From Phaeoceros laevis (taxonomy: Eukaryota; Anthocerotophyta; Anthocerotopsida; Notothyladales): a stretch of 64,000 bases of DNA. The translations under genes and the position numbers were made by a program. Numbering within the stretch: the first letter of the stretch is position 1; each line of letters opens with the position of its first letter. The stretch is from NCBI GenBank assembly GCA_049999765.1, contig JBNGIQ010009234.1, positions 314,632 to 378,631 on the forward strand, read 5' to 3'. Below are positions 1 to 11,433 of this stretch, in pieces. Below the pieces are notes generated by a model. It had not been told where the DNA came from. It worked only from the letters and a program-made list of their open reading frames with translations, and ran no database searches.

Positions 1-1350
1 GATCGACTCCCTGGGATGAGGTTAGCAGGAGATCCTCGTAGAATCCCTGTACACACACCAATTTGTTGGGTCCCGCCTGAAATCCAACGAACTGCAAAGA
101 GAAGAAAAGAAGCTTCAGCCTTCGCTGTGGCCATCGTTCAGGGACCGCTGTCGGAGGTGCATGGACAACCAAGTTGGACGACTTCGCAGGGCGCGAACAG
201 GTGACAATCACAGATAGGGAAAGCTTCTTCGACACTTCAGTTGTGTACTGTCCCAAGATTTCCCGAACATGAGCTCGTCTCAGCACCTCCCTCTCAGGCC
301 CGCCAAGCAAGCTACGTCCATGGCCTGCCCTCTCCCTGTCACCGGGTCCTGGGTGCACCTCCCGCTGTCCCTCCGCTACAAGCCAGCCAGGAGTAAGGTC
401 ATGCTAACCGACTCCACATGGGAATCGAGCACGCATCGTAAAATCTCTCGGCTGCATCTCGAAAATCAGAACCCATAAGACTTCGATGGCTCAAACGCTC
501 TTCCTAACTGGGCACCGGACATGTTGATAGAGTGGAAAGGATCTTGATTGCGCTCTCGTAATTTGGATGAACGTAATTGTCAATATAGCCATATCAGAGT
601 TTCCTTTCCCTGCCCCAGGCTGCAGAAGTTTGTAAGCAACCACCCTGGCGCCATCGGGATTGAATTGAATGCGCAGTAGCTATCACTGGGGCCAATGTCT
701 GGTCGCAATATGCTTTTCACGCAGACGGTCTACAGGGACGAACCAATGCTGATGCAAGATGCAGAACGTAATACTCATCCTCTCATATCAGTCCGATATT
801 GAGCTCGGTGTCACACCTGACGAGCAGGTTGCTTCGCGTAACCGAAGTCAGCCCTCGGCTAGCCAGAGTTTATTTTCACGACCCGTACGACACTGGGGTG
901 CACAACTGCCACGGACAGCTCTCCCATTTTATCGGACTCTAGTACACTCTACTACTACTACTGTATTACAAATTTACATATCTGCCCGCTCCCTCGCACT
1001 TGAGAGTTCGCAATGTTTTCCTGTTAGGGTAGGCAACTGCGTTCATTGGAGCGGAGATAGGCTCCATCACAACAGGTGCAGTCGTATGTTGGCCTGCTAT
1101 CAACTTGATACCGTCCGTAAACATGCCTAAGTTGGGCAGGCTGGTTACACTTCGCCTGGTCACAGCCTGAGTTTGGCAGGATGGTTACCACTTTGCACAT
1201 GGAATCAGCAACTGAATCAACTTTGCTTGGTAAGTAGGTTCCACTTTAGAGTGCAATTGTCACTACCTGCTGCTGGGAGAAAAGTTGAGCCCAGCTGGGA
1301 ATTTGATGCCATGGACGGTCGATGCTATGTGACTTGCTGACCGATTGATC
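1..1350. other. No recognised gene
   Basis: Open frames here reach about 123 codons (759-1130, plus) but none resembles a family I know and none shows a convincing exon chain. A short run of tac/act triplets lies near 950-962. The stretch is downstream (3') of MUS81 and may hold the end of a neighbouring gene outside the window. Confidence 0.4.
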
Positions 1351-4300
1351 TTATGCTGAGTCAGCTGTAGAGGGAGCCCAAATGAACCTGAACACGCTCT
1401 TACTTATGGCACTGCTGATCGTTCTTTTCTTGCCACGGATGGGCAATCCTTTCAGCATATCTTCTTGCGCAGATATATTGCCTTCCTGCATCATAGTCTC
1501 AGCGACAACGTGGAAGCAGTCAGTGAAAGAAAACCAGTACTGACATAGAATGATTGATCGATTGATCTTTGCCAAGGTGAGTCTTACAAGTACTGTGTAA
1601 GATTGAGCTAGGACAGACAGCGTTGGATATTTGTCCAATATAGAAAGGGCTACGTCCTCGGTTACCAGTTTAACCTGAGTGTGGTCGATAGGAGAATCCA
1701 AGACAGTGTTAGTATAAATGTGCATGCCTACTTGAAAGTCATAGAAAGAAGACCACCTTACGGTTTGAACCCGGACAGATATACTACCTGAGACAGTTGC
1801 ACAGCAAAGACATCACTAACTCGCTCTTTTTTAAGGTCCTTGCAGTGATAGACGAAGTCCCCAAATGTAAGACAGCCTCCTCTGACCACCGCAGAAGTGT
1901 TAGACTCCAGCGCATAACGAGCCGTAACCGCTGCTGTTAGCTCACCATATCGCTTCATTGTTTCATGAGCATCCGTGGTGCGTTGCACGTCAAAGCCATC
2001 AGCCAGCTCTGTGGAGAAGGCACTGGAGAGCCAGAAACCCTCATAGGAAACCTGAAGTTGCACCTCAATCTGGACAGATGTCAATATCATCAAAATACGC
2101 ATACACAGTGGTACATTCAAAAATCTTACGCAGTTTTCAGAGCTTCTGTTGCATCAGTCAGGTTCGGGTCGCCTTCAATCAAATAAATCAATCTTTTGAT
2201 TCCGCACCTCTGCAGGCACCGACCTTCGTCAGTGCCAAGAACAGAGTGGAAAACCACACATGCCAACGTGGGTCTTACTTTAAGCCGAAACTTTTGATCT
2301 TTGTAACGATTGTCTCTAATCGATTTCCATAAGTCATCCACCCTTTTCCTTTCCACAATGAAGTCAAGTACATACTCTGCTCGAGAAACTTTGTGCCGAG
2401 CTATCCAAGTAACATCTCCCACAGGCAGGTGCCTTACCTGTGCATGTGGAAGAGCGACCAGATAAGACAATAGATGGAAAAGGAAGCCGGCAATAAAGAA
2501 GCATGAAATAGACTCACCCACCACAACCTCAACGTTGTACAACCTCATCAGACGGTCTGCAAACTTACGTGAGGAACTCGACCTGCACAGATGGCGATTT
2601 TGAGCTTTCTCAGAAGAGTTAGCAAACGAATGGTCTAAACACAACTGGAGGACTGGTGGCATCTGCGAATCAAGGACTTTTGATGAAGTGCGTACCCCTC
2701 ACGTGCATACTGTTCCCGGTCATCTAGGATGAAAATAACATCGTAAAGGTCTTGGAACTTTTCACCATTTTTAAGAGGGGGTACATTTAAGCTGTTATGG
2801 CTGGCCTCTTCCACAATGCAGTCCCTGGCAGCTGGTGGCCCTGTTTCACATTAATTGCCAGACGATAAGAAGCTAGCTATATGTTTCATGAACCAGAAAG
2901 CAGCAGCCAGTGGCTTTCTTGAGTTCAATACCTGTCCAAACACTGGGTACTAGAGGATGAGTCACAACTTGGGAGCACTGAGGAAGCGGTCTTGGTTGCA
3001 CATAGTCTGCAAACAAAATCAGACCGGTTACCCTATGGAACAGGCACCCAAAGGAAAATATTTGGCTGCATTGGTGGACCAATCAGTCCAACATAGCAAC
3101 TGATAAAATAAAGATGCCTCATGGCTTGATGAGATGCAGCTTTCAGCAGAGTTGCAATGTAATGGTTGAGACCAGAACTGCCCAGCCTATCACCTGTGTC
3201 AGTAGTGGGGCAAGAGGCTGCCCGCTGCTCTTGGTGATTAGTCTGCTCTTTTGCACTGGCCGGTACCTCCCCAAGCAAATATTCCAAAGCCACCTCCCAC
3301 AAAGACCCCGACTTTGAAGTACTAACGGCCTTTGCTTCTTTCAGAGATTCTTCTATGTCCGCATCTCTGAAGCCCATTCCTTTCAACTACAAACAGAAAA
3401 GTTGGACGGGTTGGGAGAGGTTGTGGTTTTAAATAGAAGTATTCACATACCACAATGAAGGATATTGCATGTACACCTTTCTGAAGTCTTCGGCACAAGT
3501 GTTATTATTGACAAATCGGCCTTGGCTGGAAGAACTCAAGTTTCTGAGCTCAGCTTCTGCAAGGAGAGGTTCGCTAGAACATGAAGTTCCCGTCCCAGCA
3601 GCAACGGCAGGTCTCCTTGCACTTCCTCCCTTGAGTCTGGCTCGTCCGCGAGAGGGTGACTTGGTAACCTCGACTTGTAAAGAGGCAGGCTGGCTGTGCA
3701 AGTCCTGCCCAATATCAAGGCCAGAACTTGCTATGCACTCCTCTGCAATCGTGGTGCCTTTCAGAGTCAGCTTGTATCTGTATACGCATGAATATAATTA
3801 GTTGGAGAGGAATCGTTTTTTGACATAATTCTGATGTGCAACAGGCCATAAATGAACTTGCCTTGCAGGACAGTGTGACTTGATTACAAGTCCTTTTGAA
3901 ATAAGTGTTTTCATCGAGCTCCAACCAGAGTACCAGTCTTTAGTAGAGTCTCCAAATCGGCCTGTTGCACCCGAACCTCTACCTGGCCTGTAAGAGCAAG
4001 TGGTGTCCTCCTGATAAGGTTATCTTGCTGTGCAACTCGTTAGCTCTGATAACCGCACAAGGTTCCAGGTGCCAAGACCATCTCAGAACGTACTCGATTG
4101 GCTTGGACGAAAGTCCACTTGAATCAGCTGCCTGAATGAGCTCTTGCTTGAACATGAACTCCTTCTCTCCTTGCATTGTGGTCTGAGACGACCACAAATC
4201 AGGGGCAGGAACGAACATGTGCATAGGACCTTGCCATAGGGTTGCATGATGGGAGGTAAAAGTACCTGTGCAAGGGTGATGAGAATGGCGTAAGGTGCAG

Positions 4301-4478
4301 AGTTCTTTTGAGGTAGGTATCTCCTGGGAGCTTTGGCTCTCCTAGCTGCAAGCTAACCCTTCACAAGGTCAGGTACTAAAAGCTCGAACCAGGGTGAGGA
4401 TCTTGTCTGAATTATTTCAGACTCTCTTACCTGAATCATCCTGTGTGAGAATGTTCACCATACTCCCTCCGTCGTCGG
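1351..4478 (-). CDS. MUS81: MUS81 crossover-junction endonuclease (5' end not located)
   Basis: Catalytic subunit of the MUS81-EME1 structure-selective nuclease, which cuts recombination and stalled-fork intermediates in the nucleus. Read on the minus strand, exons give the winged-helix stretch starting [18 protein letters not shown] (about 4320-4260) and then [23 protein letters not shown]-like segment begins [14 protein letters not shown] (about 3380). The XPF-type nuclease domain follows, with ILDDRE (about 2720), [10 protein letters not shown] and the signature ERKRVDD (near 2353), then DNRYKDQK, and C-terminal helices with [12 protein letters not shown] and [15 protein letters not shown]. 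The end is [13 protein letters not shown] with stop TAA at 1351-1353. Catalytic acidic residues are present, so the gene looks functional. The N-terminal helix-hairpin-helix exons could not be found upstream of 4478; they may be short or diverged. Internal introns are about 60-350 bp. Confidence 0.88.
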
Positions 4479-5407
4479 CTGAAACCTCAAGTCCTTTGCG
4501 TGAGCACTAATGCAGATAGCACAAGATCTTCCGAACAACGCAAAGCATCCACAAACTAAAAGGCCGGAGCATAACAGTCCGTATAGTTGGCCACTGCTAA
4601 ATACACTCCTCTTCCCTCAAGCTGACGACTCATCTGTTAGTCAAACCGGAAATGCAAAACCGGTGAGGCACCACCCTTGTAGTGTTGATTCATCAGAGGC
4701 GATACAGGTTTGTCCCGTTTAAGACTGGACAACCGAACATTTTTCCCGCCTGTTTTTTAAGTGAGAGCTCTGGTTGAACTCCAGATGTTAAAAGAGTTAC
4801 TAAACCCGAGCACCGTCAAAAAGCAACCTTACGGAGATTTGCATCTTTCACCTTTGTGTATGTATGTATGTGTGTGTTTTTTGTCCGGGCAAGGCCCGGT
4901 GACCCACACCTTTGAACTAGGTCTTCTGACATGGTTGACGCTTTTATACGTCCGAATAATTCAAATCCAAGCACAGGTTGAACGGTTGAACTTGTCCGAC
5001 GCAGCCCCTCATTACAAAGCTGTTTGGTCCGGTTGGATGTGGGAACACGAGCAGTTGACCGTCACGACGCAAGGCTAGCCCTTGCTGTAAGATGCACACC
5101 CTGAAAATACGAGTGCTCTTTCCGGGTGGATGGGCCTTTTCTGCTTTGCCAGTTCTCGGAAGGAATAGTCCTGGACAAGTTTGTGCCATTCGGAGCATTT
5201 TCTCATTCAAATTGGCAGTATCAGACGAACCTGCCTGTGGATGGTGTCAATTTTACAAACTTGTGCAATTCGAAACTCGCGGTTTCGGCTCTGCTAGGGC
5301 TGATTGGCGATGGTTGGGTTGCATTGCATAGACTGCTGCAACTTGAACGCTACATGTCTTCCTCACAGTGTACTGCTGAGCAGCAAACTATGTAGAGCCG
5401 GGGGAAT
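4479..5407. promoter_or_regulatory. Divergent spacer between MUS81 and the helicase
   Basis: About 0.9 kb separates the most 5' MUS81 exon I can place from the helicase start codon. It must hold both promoters and probably missing 5' exons of MUS81. It contains a gtatg/gtgtg microsatellite (about 4855-4877) and an E2F-type motif listed separately. No other gene is apparent. Confidence 0.5.
4742..4749. promoter_or_regulatory. E2F-type site TTTCCCGC
   Basis: The octamer TTTCCCGC is an exact match to the plant E2F consensus TTTSSCGC. It lies between the divergent MUS81 and helicase genes. E2F sites are common upstream of plant S-phase and DNA-repair genes, so a role in cell-cycle control of one or both is plausible. 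An eight-base match alone could also arise by chance. Confidence 0.4.
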
Positions 5408-8400
5408 ATGCAAACAGGAAATTTGTGGGAAGTCATGAAACTTTTAGCCAGAGCATCGGTGACCATGGAGCTGGCAAGTCCATGGGTTTGTGGACGGACC
5501 AGTGTGGGATACAATCATGCTTTGGTAGATACTAGGCTGCTACTAAATATCCAGCTTCCCAGACGAATTCGTAGTCTTCCCCTTACAGCACTGCAGACTG
5601 CACCTCTGTGCTGCAGGTCCTTTTATTCGAGAAAAGGTGTCATCTCTCGAGCTGTGTGTGAGGCTGCCTCGGGGGTGGAGGTGTGCACCGAGCCAGCTCG
5701 GACTCAGTTGCAGACTAAGATAGAAGGGCTGAACGACGAGCAGATCCTGGCCGTTACTAGCGATGCAGGTTGCGTAAGAGTATCGGCTGGTCCTGGCTCT
5801 GGTAAAACTCGTGTGCTCACGCATCGTATTGCTCATCTCGTTCGAGACCGCGGTGTTTGTGCTTCGCAGATTCTGGTTCGCCAGTACCCCTTGTCTCTTA
5901 TGATCTTGCTTGCAGTTCATGATGCAATTGTTATAGAGAGTGATATTCTTTTGAGATGTTGTAGCAACATCCATGTCCTGTTATGCTTCAGGCCATCACT
6001 TTCACGAATAAGGCAGCGGTGGAAATCACAGAAAGACTCCGCATTTTGATGCCAGCTGGTGGAGACAAAAAACCTACGGTACTGTCAAGGCGTTGCTGTG
6101 GTTCCAGGGTGACCAATGATTAATTGACTTCGTGTGAACAGAGGTTACTTATACTTGATGTGTAGACAGGAACCTTTCACTCAGTGTGTGCAAAAATTCT
6201 CCGGCGGAATGTTGGCCTGTTAGAACTCGGGGTCACCTCAAATTTTGTAATTTACGATGAGAAGGATTCAGAAAAGCTATTGAAGAGTATCTGTGAAGAG
6301 GTATGCTCATTGTTTTCGGTCAATCGTTTTTGTGCTGAAGTTCTCCTGTAGCTTCATGTTCATTTTCGGCTCATCAGGTGCTAGCAACATTGGATCAAGA
6401 AAAATCAAGCCCGCAAGACAATCGACCACCTCACTCTGTCTCCATTGACGATGTAAAGAAGGAACCAAATAAACGGGATGGTGATAGGGGTATGGCAATG
6501 GATCTGTTGAGATGGATAGGAGCAGGCCAGCAAACGAAGAGGGATAGAGGTCCATCATCCAAAAATTTGAAGGACATATTAAAGAAAGTCCTGGCTATCA
6601 AAGGAAGAAAGTTGGAGCAGTTTATATCGAACCAAAGAAAAGGATTTCAGGGACCCCAAAAGGGAATACCAGACGAATATCTCTTCACAAGGATAGCCAT
6701 CCGCTATGAGGTACACATCTAGACGGGTTTGTTCTGCCGGGTTTGTTCTGCAAGATTTTGATATGTTCCAGTTGACCAAGCAAATGCACTGTTATCTGAC
6801 TGGTTGAGTATCTCAAACGCTCAATTTGTGTGTGCCTATGTGACTCAGGCAGGCTTGAAGAACAATAATGCGATTGACTTTGATGATCTCCTTGGCTGGA
6901 CTGTCCGATTGTTGCACTTACATCCTTCTGTTCTGGAGGTATTCACAAAGTTTCTTCACGGGACACCACAGTGAACAGGTTTCGTTCAGTCGTGATTAAC
7001 CGTATGTGGGGCAGGACTGCAGGAAACAGTGGACCCATGTCCTGGTGGATGAGTTTCAAGACACCAACCAGGTAGCATTAGCTTCATAAAACTCAAAAAT
7101 TACTGCAGGTTTAGGTCAAGCATTTTATATTTCATTTGATTGTCAGCTGATTTCTGATGCAGGTTCAATTTGAATTTGTGCGGTTGATGTGCACTACCAG
7201 CCGGAATTTGTTTGTGGTTGGGGATGTAGACCAGGTATAATGGTCTTTCACCTTTCACGTTGTCAGCTCCAGAAGTTTGAGCAAGTATTTGTTCTTACCT
7301 TTTCTGAGGGTCAGCTTTTTGAGGTTGTTGAGGGCTTGGCTCTCCTGTGCACATATCTTTTTTAGCCTTGTTGAGAGTGGGTCTTGTTGCGCATAGGCTT
7401 TGTTTGGTCCTGTTGTTGATATGTGTTCTTTGGCACAACAACTGGAACTGTATGTGTCAGTCAATTTATGGATGGCGGGGTGCTGACTTCCGCAATATGG
7501 AGACCTTTCTCACCTCACATTTCCCAGAAGTCATCACATATCAGGTTAGTTTGAAGCAAGCATCAGTGGATCTATTGTCCATGTGAAGTAGCCTAGAGTA
7601 CTCAGAAAGTATGGACAGCTTTTATGCATAATCAATTTGCGAGCGGTTCTTTCGTTTTACTATGACTCAAAGTAAACTTACAAGAAATATGTACACAGAG
7701 AGTGTGCCCCAGTCTGCCACATCCAAATATTCCACAAGAATGTGTGGACTTGTCAGATTTATTCATGATTATCAGCTTGTTCGCTGTTCTTAATTTTCCA
7801 GTTGAGCAAGAATTATCGATCATCTGCAAACATTGTGAGTCTTGCTTCATTTGTAATCAAGCATGGACGCATGACAGTACCAAAAACTTCAAAGGAGTTT
7901 AAACTGAATCATGCGCGCGTTTTGGAAGCAATGCAGGTAGGAATTGAGCATTTCTTGACGTTGTCTGATTGCTGAAGACAAATTATGTCACGAACTCTTT
8001 CTAGTTCCCAGTAGTTCCCATTATGGATGATTTCTATGGCTTTCATGCAGCCTTCCGGGTGTCCAGTCACAATTTGCAGTGCAGACGATGATCGTGATGA
8101 GGCACAATTCACGGTCCGAGAAATCTTGAAGTATGTTAAGGATGACAAACATTCTTGGGGAGGCTGTGCTATAATGTACAGGGCCCGGTCTCAGGTAACC
8201 TTGAACATTGGCTGCCTCCCATTCCGTTTCCGTTCTTCCCACGATGCTGCTTGACAAAGGGTCATGCTGTTCAGAAAGACTCAGTTGAGGAAGCACTCAT
8301 ACAAGCCAGCATTCCCTACAAAGTGACTGGTGAAACTGGTTTTTTGCAACATAAGGTTGGTTTCATAAATCCGAAGTGATTGTTTTGTACTCTTGTCTTT

Positions 8401-10283
8401 CTAAGAACCTCTTGTTGTGCTTCTTTGTTTCCTGATTGGAGTTTCCTCTTTTTGGCACATAGGAAATCAAGGATCTGCAAGCTTACATGATGCTTGTTCT
8501 GGACATGAACAATGATCTTGCGCTTACACGCGTGATCAACACACCACCTAGGGGTAAGAGACATTGTCTTAAGGTTTGTCATTCAATTCTGTAGTGTGTT
8601 TCAGTTTGTGTGACATTATGAGCTTATTTTGAACTCTTTCAGGTATAGGTGTAAAGACTATTGAAAGCATGGGGAGATGGGGTTCCGCAAGGGGGCTTTC
8701 TCTTTCCAGAGCTCTTCAGGTATGTGTGACTGATCTTATGAATTTTCTAAGAGTAAACTGAATGCTGGTTGCTTTTTCGTTTTTGCGAATGTGATTTTCT
8801 CTAACGAATTTTAGGAACCTGAAATCTCAATACAGGCATTTATGCAGGAGCTTCCCTCTAAGGAAGATTTGGGAATCACTCCTGTGTCCAGGTATGTTTG
8901 ATATGTTTCTTGTCAGGGGTGTCAAATATGACGGTAGCAATTTGGCGGGCTTAGAACCCGAGACTTCCAAATGCAAGCACTGAAGGGATAAGACGTTTTT
9001 GCCTGCACAGAAATTCTATACTCAAATTTTGCAAGCTCATGGATGACCTCCGATCACTAAGCCGCACTGTGAAAGTAGCTGATGTTATAGAGTCAATCAT
9101 CATACGGTCTGTGTGTTACATGCTCAACACTCAATGGCGTTGTACTGCAATTCAGATTATCAGTAGCCAGAAGTGGGTTTGCAACAGCACAGATCCTGGG
9201 CTGATGAAACGGACTGTGCAGGACTGACTACGTGAAGTACTTAGAGAGCCAGAAAGAGGACCAGGAGAAGATTCAGAGGAGGTTAGAGAACATCCAACAC
9301 TTGAAGGTGCAAAACAATGCCTGTGTCCAGTTTGAAGTTTCTCATTTACCATCCCAAGTCGTGATGAGGAGCGTAGAATTGAATTCAGCCACACTTGGTG
9401 TGATTCATTACTTCGCAAGCATGTATCAAACCGAGAGCATTACAGTAATGTTTGCTATGATATGTTATCTGTTATCTCCGTCCGTTCACAATGCTGATGT
9501 CAGAGGGCGGTGAGAATAATGGCGAAAGAAGCTGGAAGTTGAAATGTTGTTGTGCTTTCTGTTAAAGATGTTGGCAGATGTTCCAGAGGAAACCGGTGAC
9601 CAATATAATCTGGCAGAGTTTCTTCAGAGTTGTACGTTGTTCACAAGGGAGAACACGGAGAAGGAGGTATTGTAAACTGGTGCTCCCTTCATTTTTGCTG
9701 TATCCTGGCCAACTTCTATCAGGCTTACCTCACAACGGGTGGGATGCAGGATGTTGTTAAGCTTATGACCCTTCACGCAGCCAAAGGGTTAGAATTCGAT
9801 TGTGTCTTCCTGGTTGGTTTGGAGGAGGGACGGTTTCCAATCGCTACTGGGGGGGAACGAATGGACGAGGAGAGGAGGCTGTTTTACGTGGGCATCACTC
9901 GTGCACAAAAGCAATTGTAAGTTCACTCCATGATGATCTGTCATGCTCGTTCCCGGATGTGGTGAGCGTAAGACTGAATAGCATTTGTCTGCTGCTTCTT
10001 TTGATGCCCATGCATGAGTTGGGTATGTGAAGAGATTTCATGAAAAATTGCATTTCTGCTCGAGCACAGGTACTTGATCACCAAGGCCAGGAGTTTCATC
10101 AGAGAGCGACACATCGAGGTTCCCATGAAGCCATCGCCATTCATCTTAGAAATTTTATCGTCTCCGCTCTATAATGGGGGCAAGGCAGGAGGAAGGGTGG
10201 TAGTTACCCTTGATTTCACGCCATCAGCAATCCGTTCACCACCTCACACCCCCCGACAAGGTTTTTCTGAAGACATTCATTAG
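5408..10283 (+). CDS. UvrD/PcrA/SRS2-type superfamily 1 DNA helicase
   Basis: ATP-dependent 3'-5' DNA helicase of the plant SRS2-like group, expected to unwind duplexes and disassemble recombinase filaments. All SF1A motifs appear in order across many short exons: I GPGSGKT (5789-5809), Ia TFTNKAA (about 6000), II DEFQDTN (7048-7068), III GDVDQ plus SIYGWRGA (7220-7480), IV KNYRSS (about 7805-7822), [14 protein letters not shown] (about 9763-9800) and [13 protein letters not shown] (about 9885-9917). The N-terminal 110 residues before the helicase core are basic and serine-rich with RSFYSRKG, which suggests an organelle presequence. Several in-frame ATGs exist, and 5408 is the most upstream in the open frame. 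The final exon after motif VI begins [14 protein letters not shown]; its end at 10283 is the open-frame stop and is less certain. No broken motif was seen. Confidence 0.85.
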
Positions 10284-11433
10284 TGCTGCCGTCTTGCCCA
10301 AGGGTTCCAAGTGGACAGTAGACAATGCAGCTGCATTTTTGTGAGAAGCAAGACTTCTAGTGGGAGGCACAGTGTCCTTATTTCTTGGTTGGAGTTGCGC
10401 ACCACAAGCTATTCTCCCGACTGATCTGTAACTTGTAGTTGAAGGCTTGAAGCAGATACTATCAGACGTGAATAGTGCATATGGTTTATCATGACCACTG
10501 GGACATCAATTTGCAGCCGGCAGACATCTCTAAGTTGCTCCTGCCAAACGTCTAAGGTCGCATTATGGTCCGGTACGACATGATGAGCCAGAGATGGCGA
10601 TCCATCTGCTCGATCAGGATTCCGTTTCACTCTACGGTCTTCAAAACTCGTTGGCGCACACTGATTTCCTCAGTTACTGCTGTATGTGAAACCACTCGCC
10701 TCGCCCTCGGGGTGAGGGGGCATCCACGTCCAGCCTCCCGTCCCGTCGGTGATTCGTGTGAGCCAGTTAATCACTTGAATACACTTCCTCTTCTTCTTCC
10801 CTCATTTTTGGTAAGTGAAGGCTATAGATATCCGCTTCTCGCCCAGCTCGAGTTCCCTTCTCGTTGTACGCTGAAGCAGTCGCAAAATGCTTTTCAGGCA
10901 CGGATTGAAGGACAAGACGGCTGTCCATGACGTGTAACTCCTGTTAGAGTAAATAACCAGATTCCAGATCACTAAATTGGGGACTACAACAACTCTCCCG
11001 TTCCATTGACCTCTTATCCTGTTTTGGCCGTTTTATTAAAGCCGGCAACATCGAGCAGCAACGAATCCAACGATACGGTAAGTGTCTTGTGCTACACGTG
11101 CGAGTTTCCGCAAGCACGTTGCCTCGACTGAGTTCAAATACTGTATACCGGAAGTGGAAGGCAGCCCATCGGGATATCCGGATTGGTGGCAGGTAGATCA
11201 ATCGTCTCTCGAAAACCAGAATTGCTATGTGCTGATGATTGCTGTATTGTATTGCGGCTTCGGAGTGGTTGGAGTAGCTGGTTCTCCCTTGCCTCCTCTC
11301 ATTGAGCTGCGAGCATGGAGATAGCAGCTGCCAGGTATGTTCTGCCTGTGTACTGTGTGAATCCTTGAGTGTGAACTGACAGTGCAGGTGTGCTTATAAG
11401 CGTTGCTTATCTGCGTGAGGACTCTTGCAGACC
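10284..11433. other. Intergenic region and 5' leader of the POLLUX-like gene
   Basis: No recognised coding sequence. A probable non-coding exon ends at about 11335 (gctgccag before gtatgt), followed by a 95-base intron with acceptor ttgcag at 11430, so the downstream gene has a leader intron. A short upstream ATG at about 11313 spliced across this intron would be out of frame with the main start. Confidence 0.4.

Noticed and set aside
759-1130. 123-codon plus-strand frame near the left edge
   Set aside because: No family resemblance and a lower-complexity His/Thr composition; treated as chance.
5543-5974. 143-codon minus-strand frame opposite the helicase first exon
   Set aside because: Antisense shadow of the Walker A exon, with no recognised domain or splice support.
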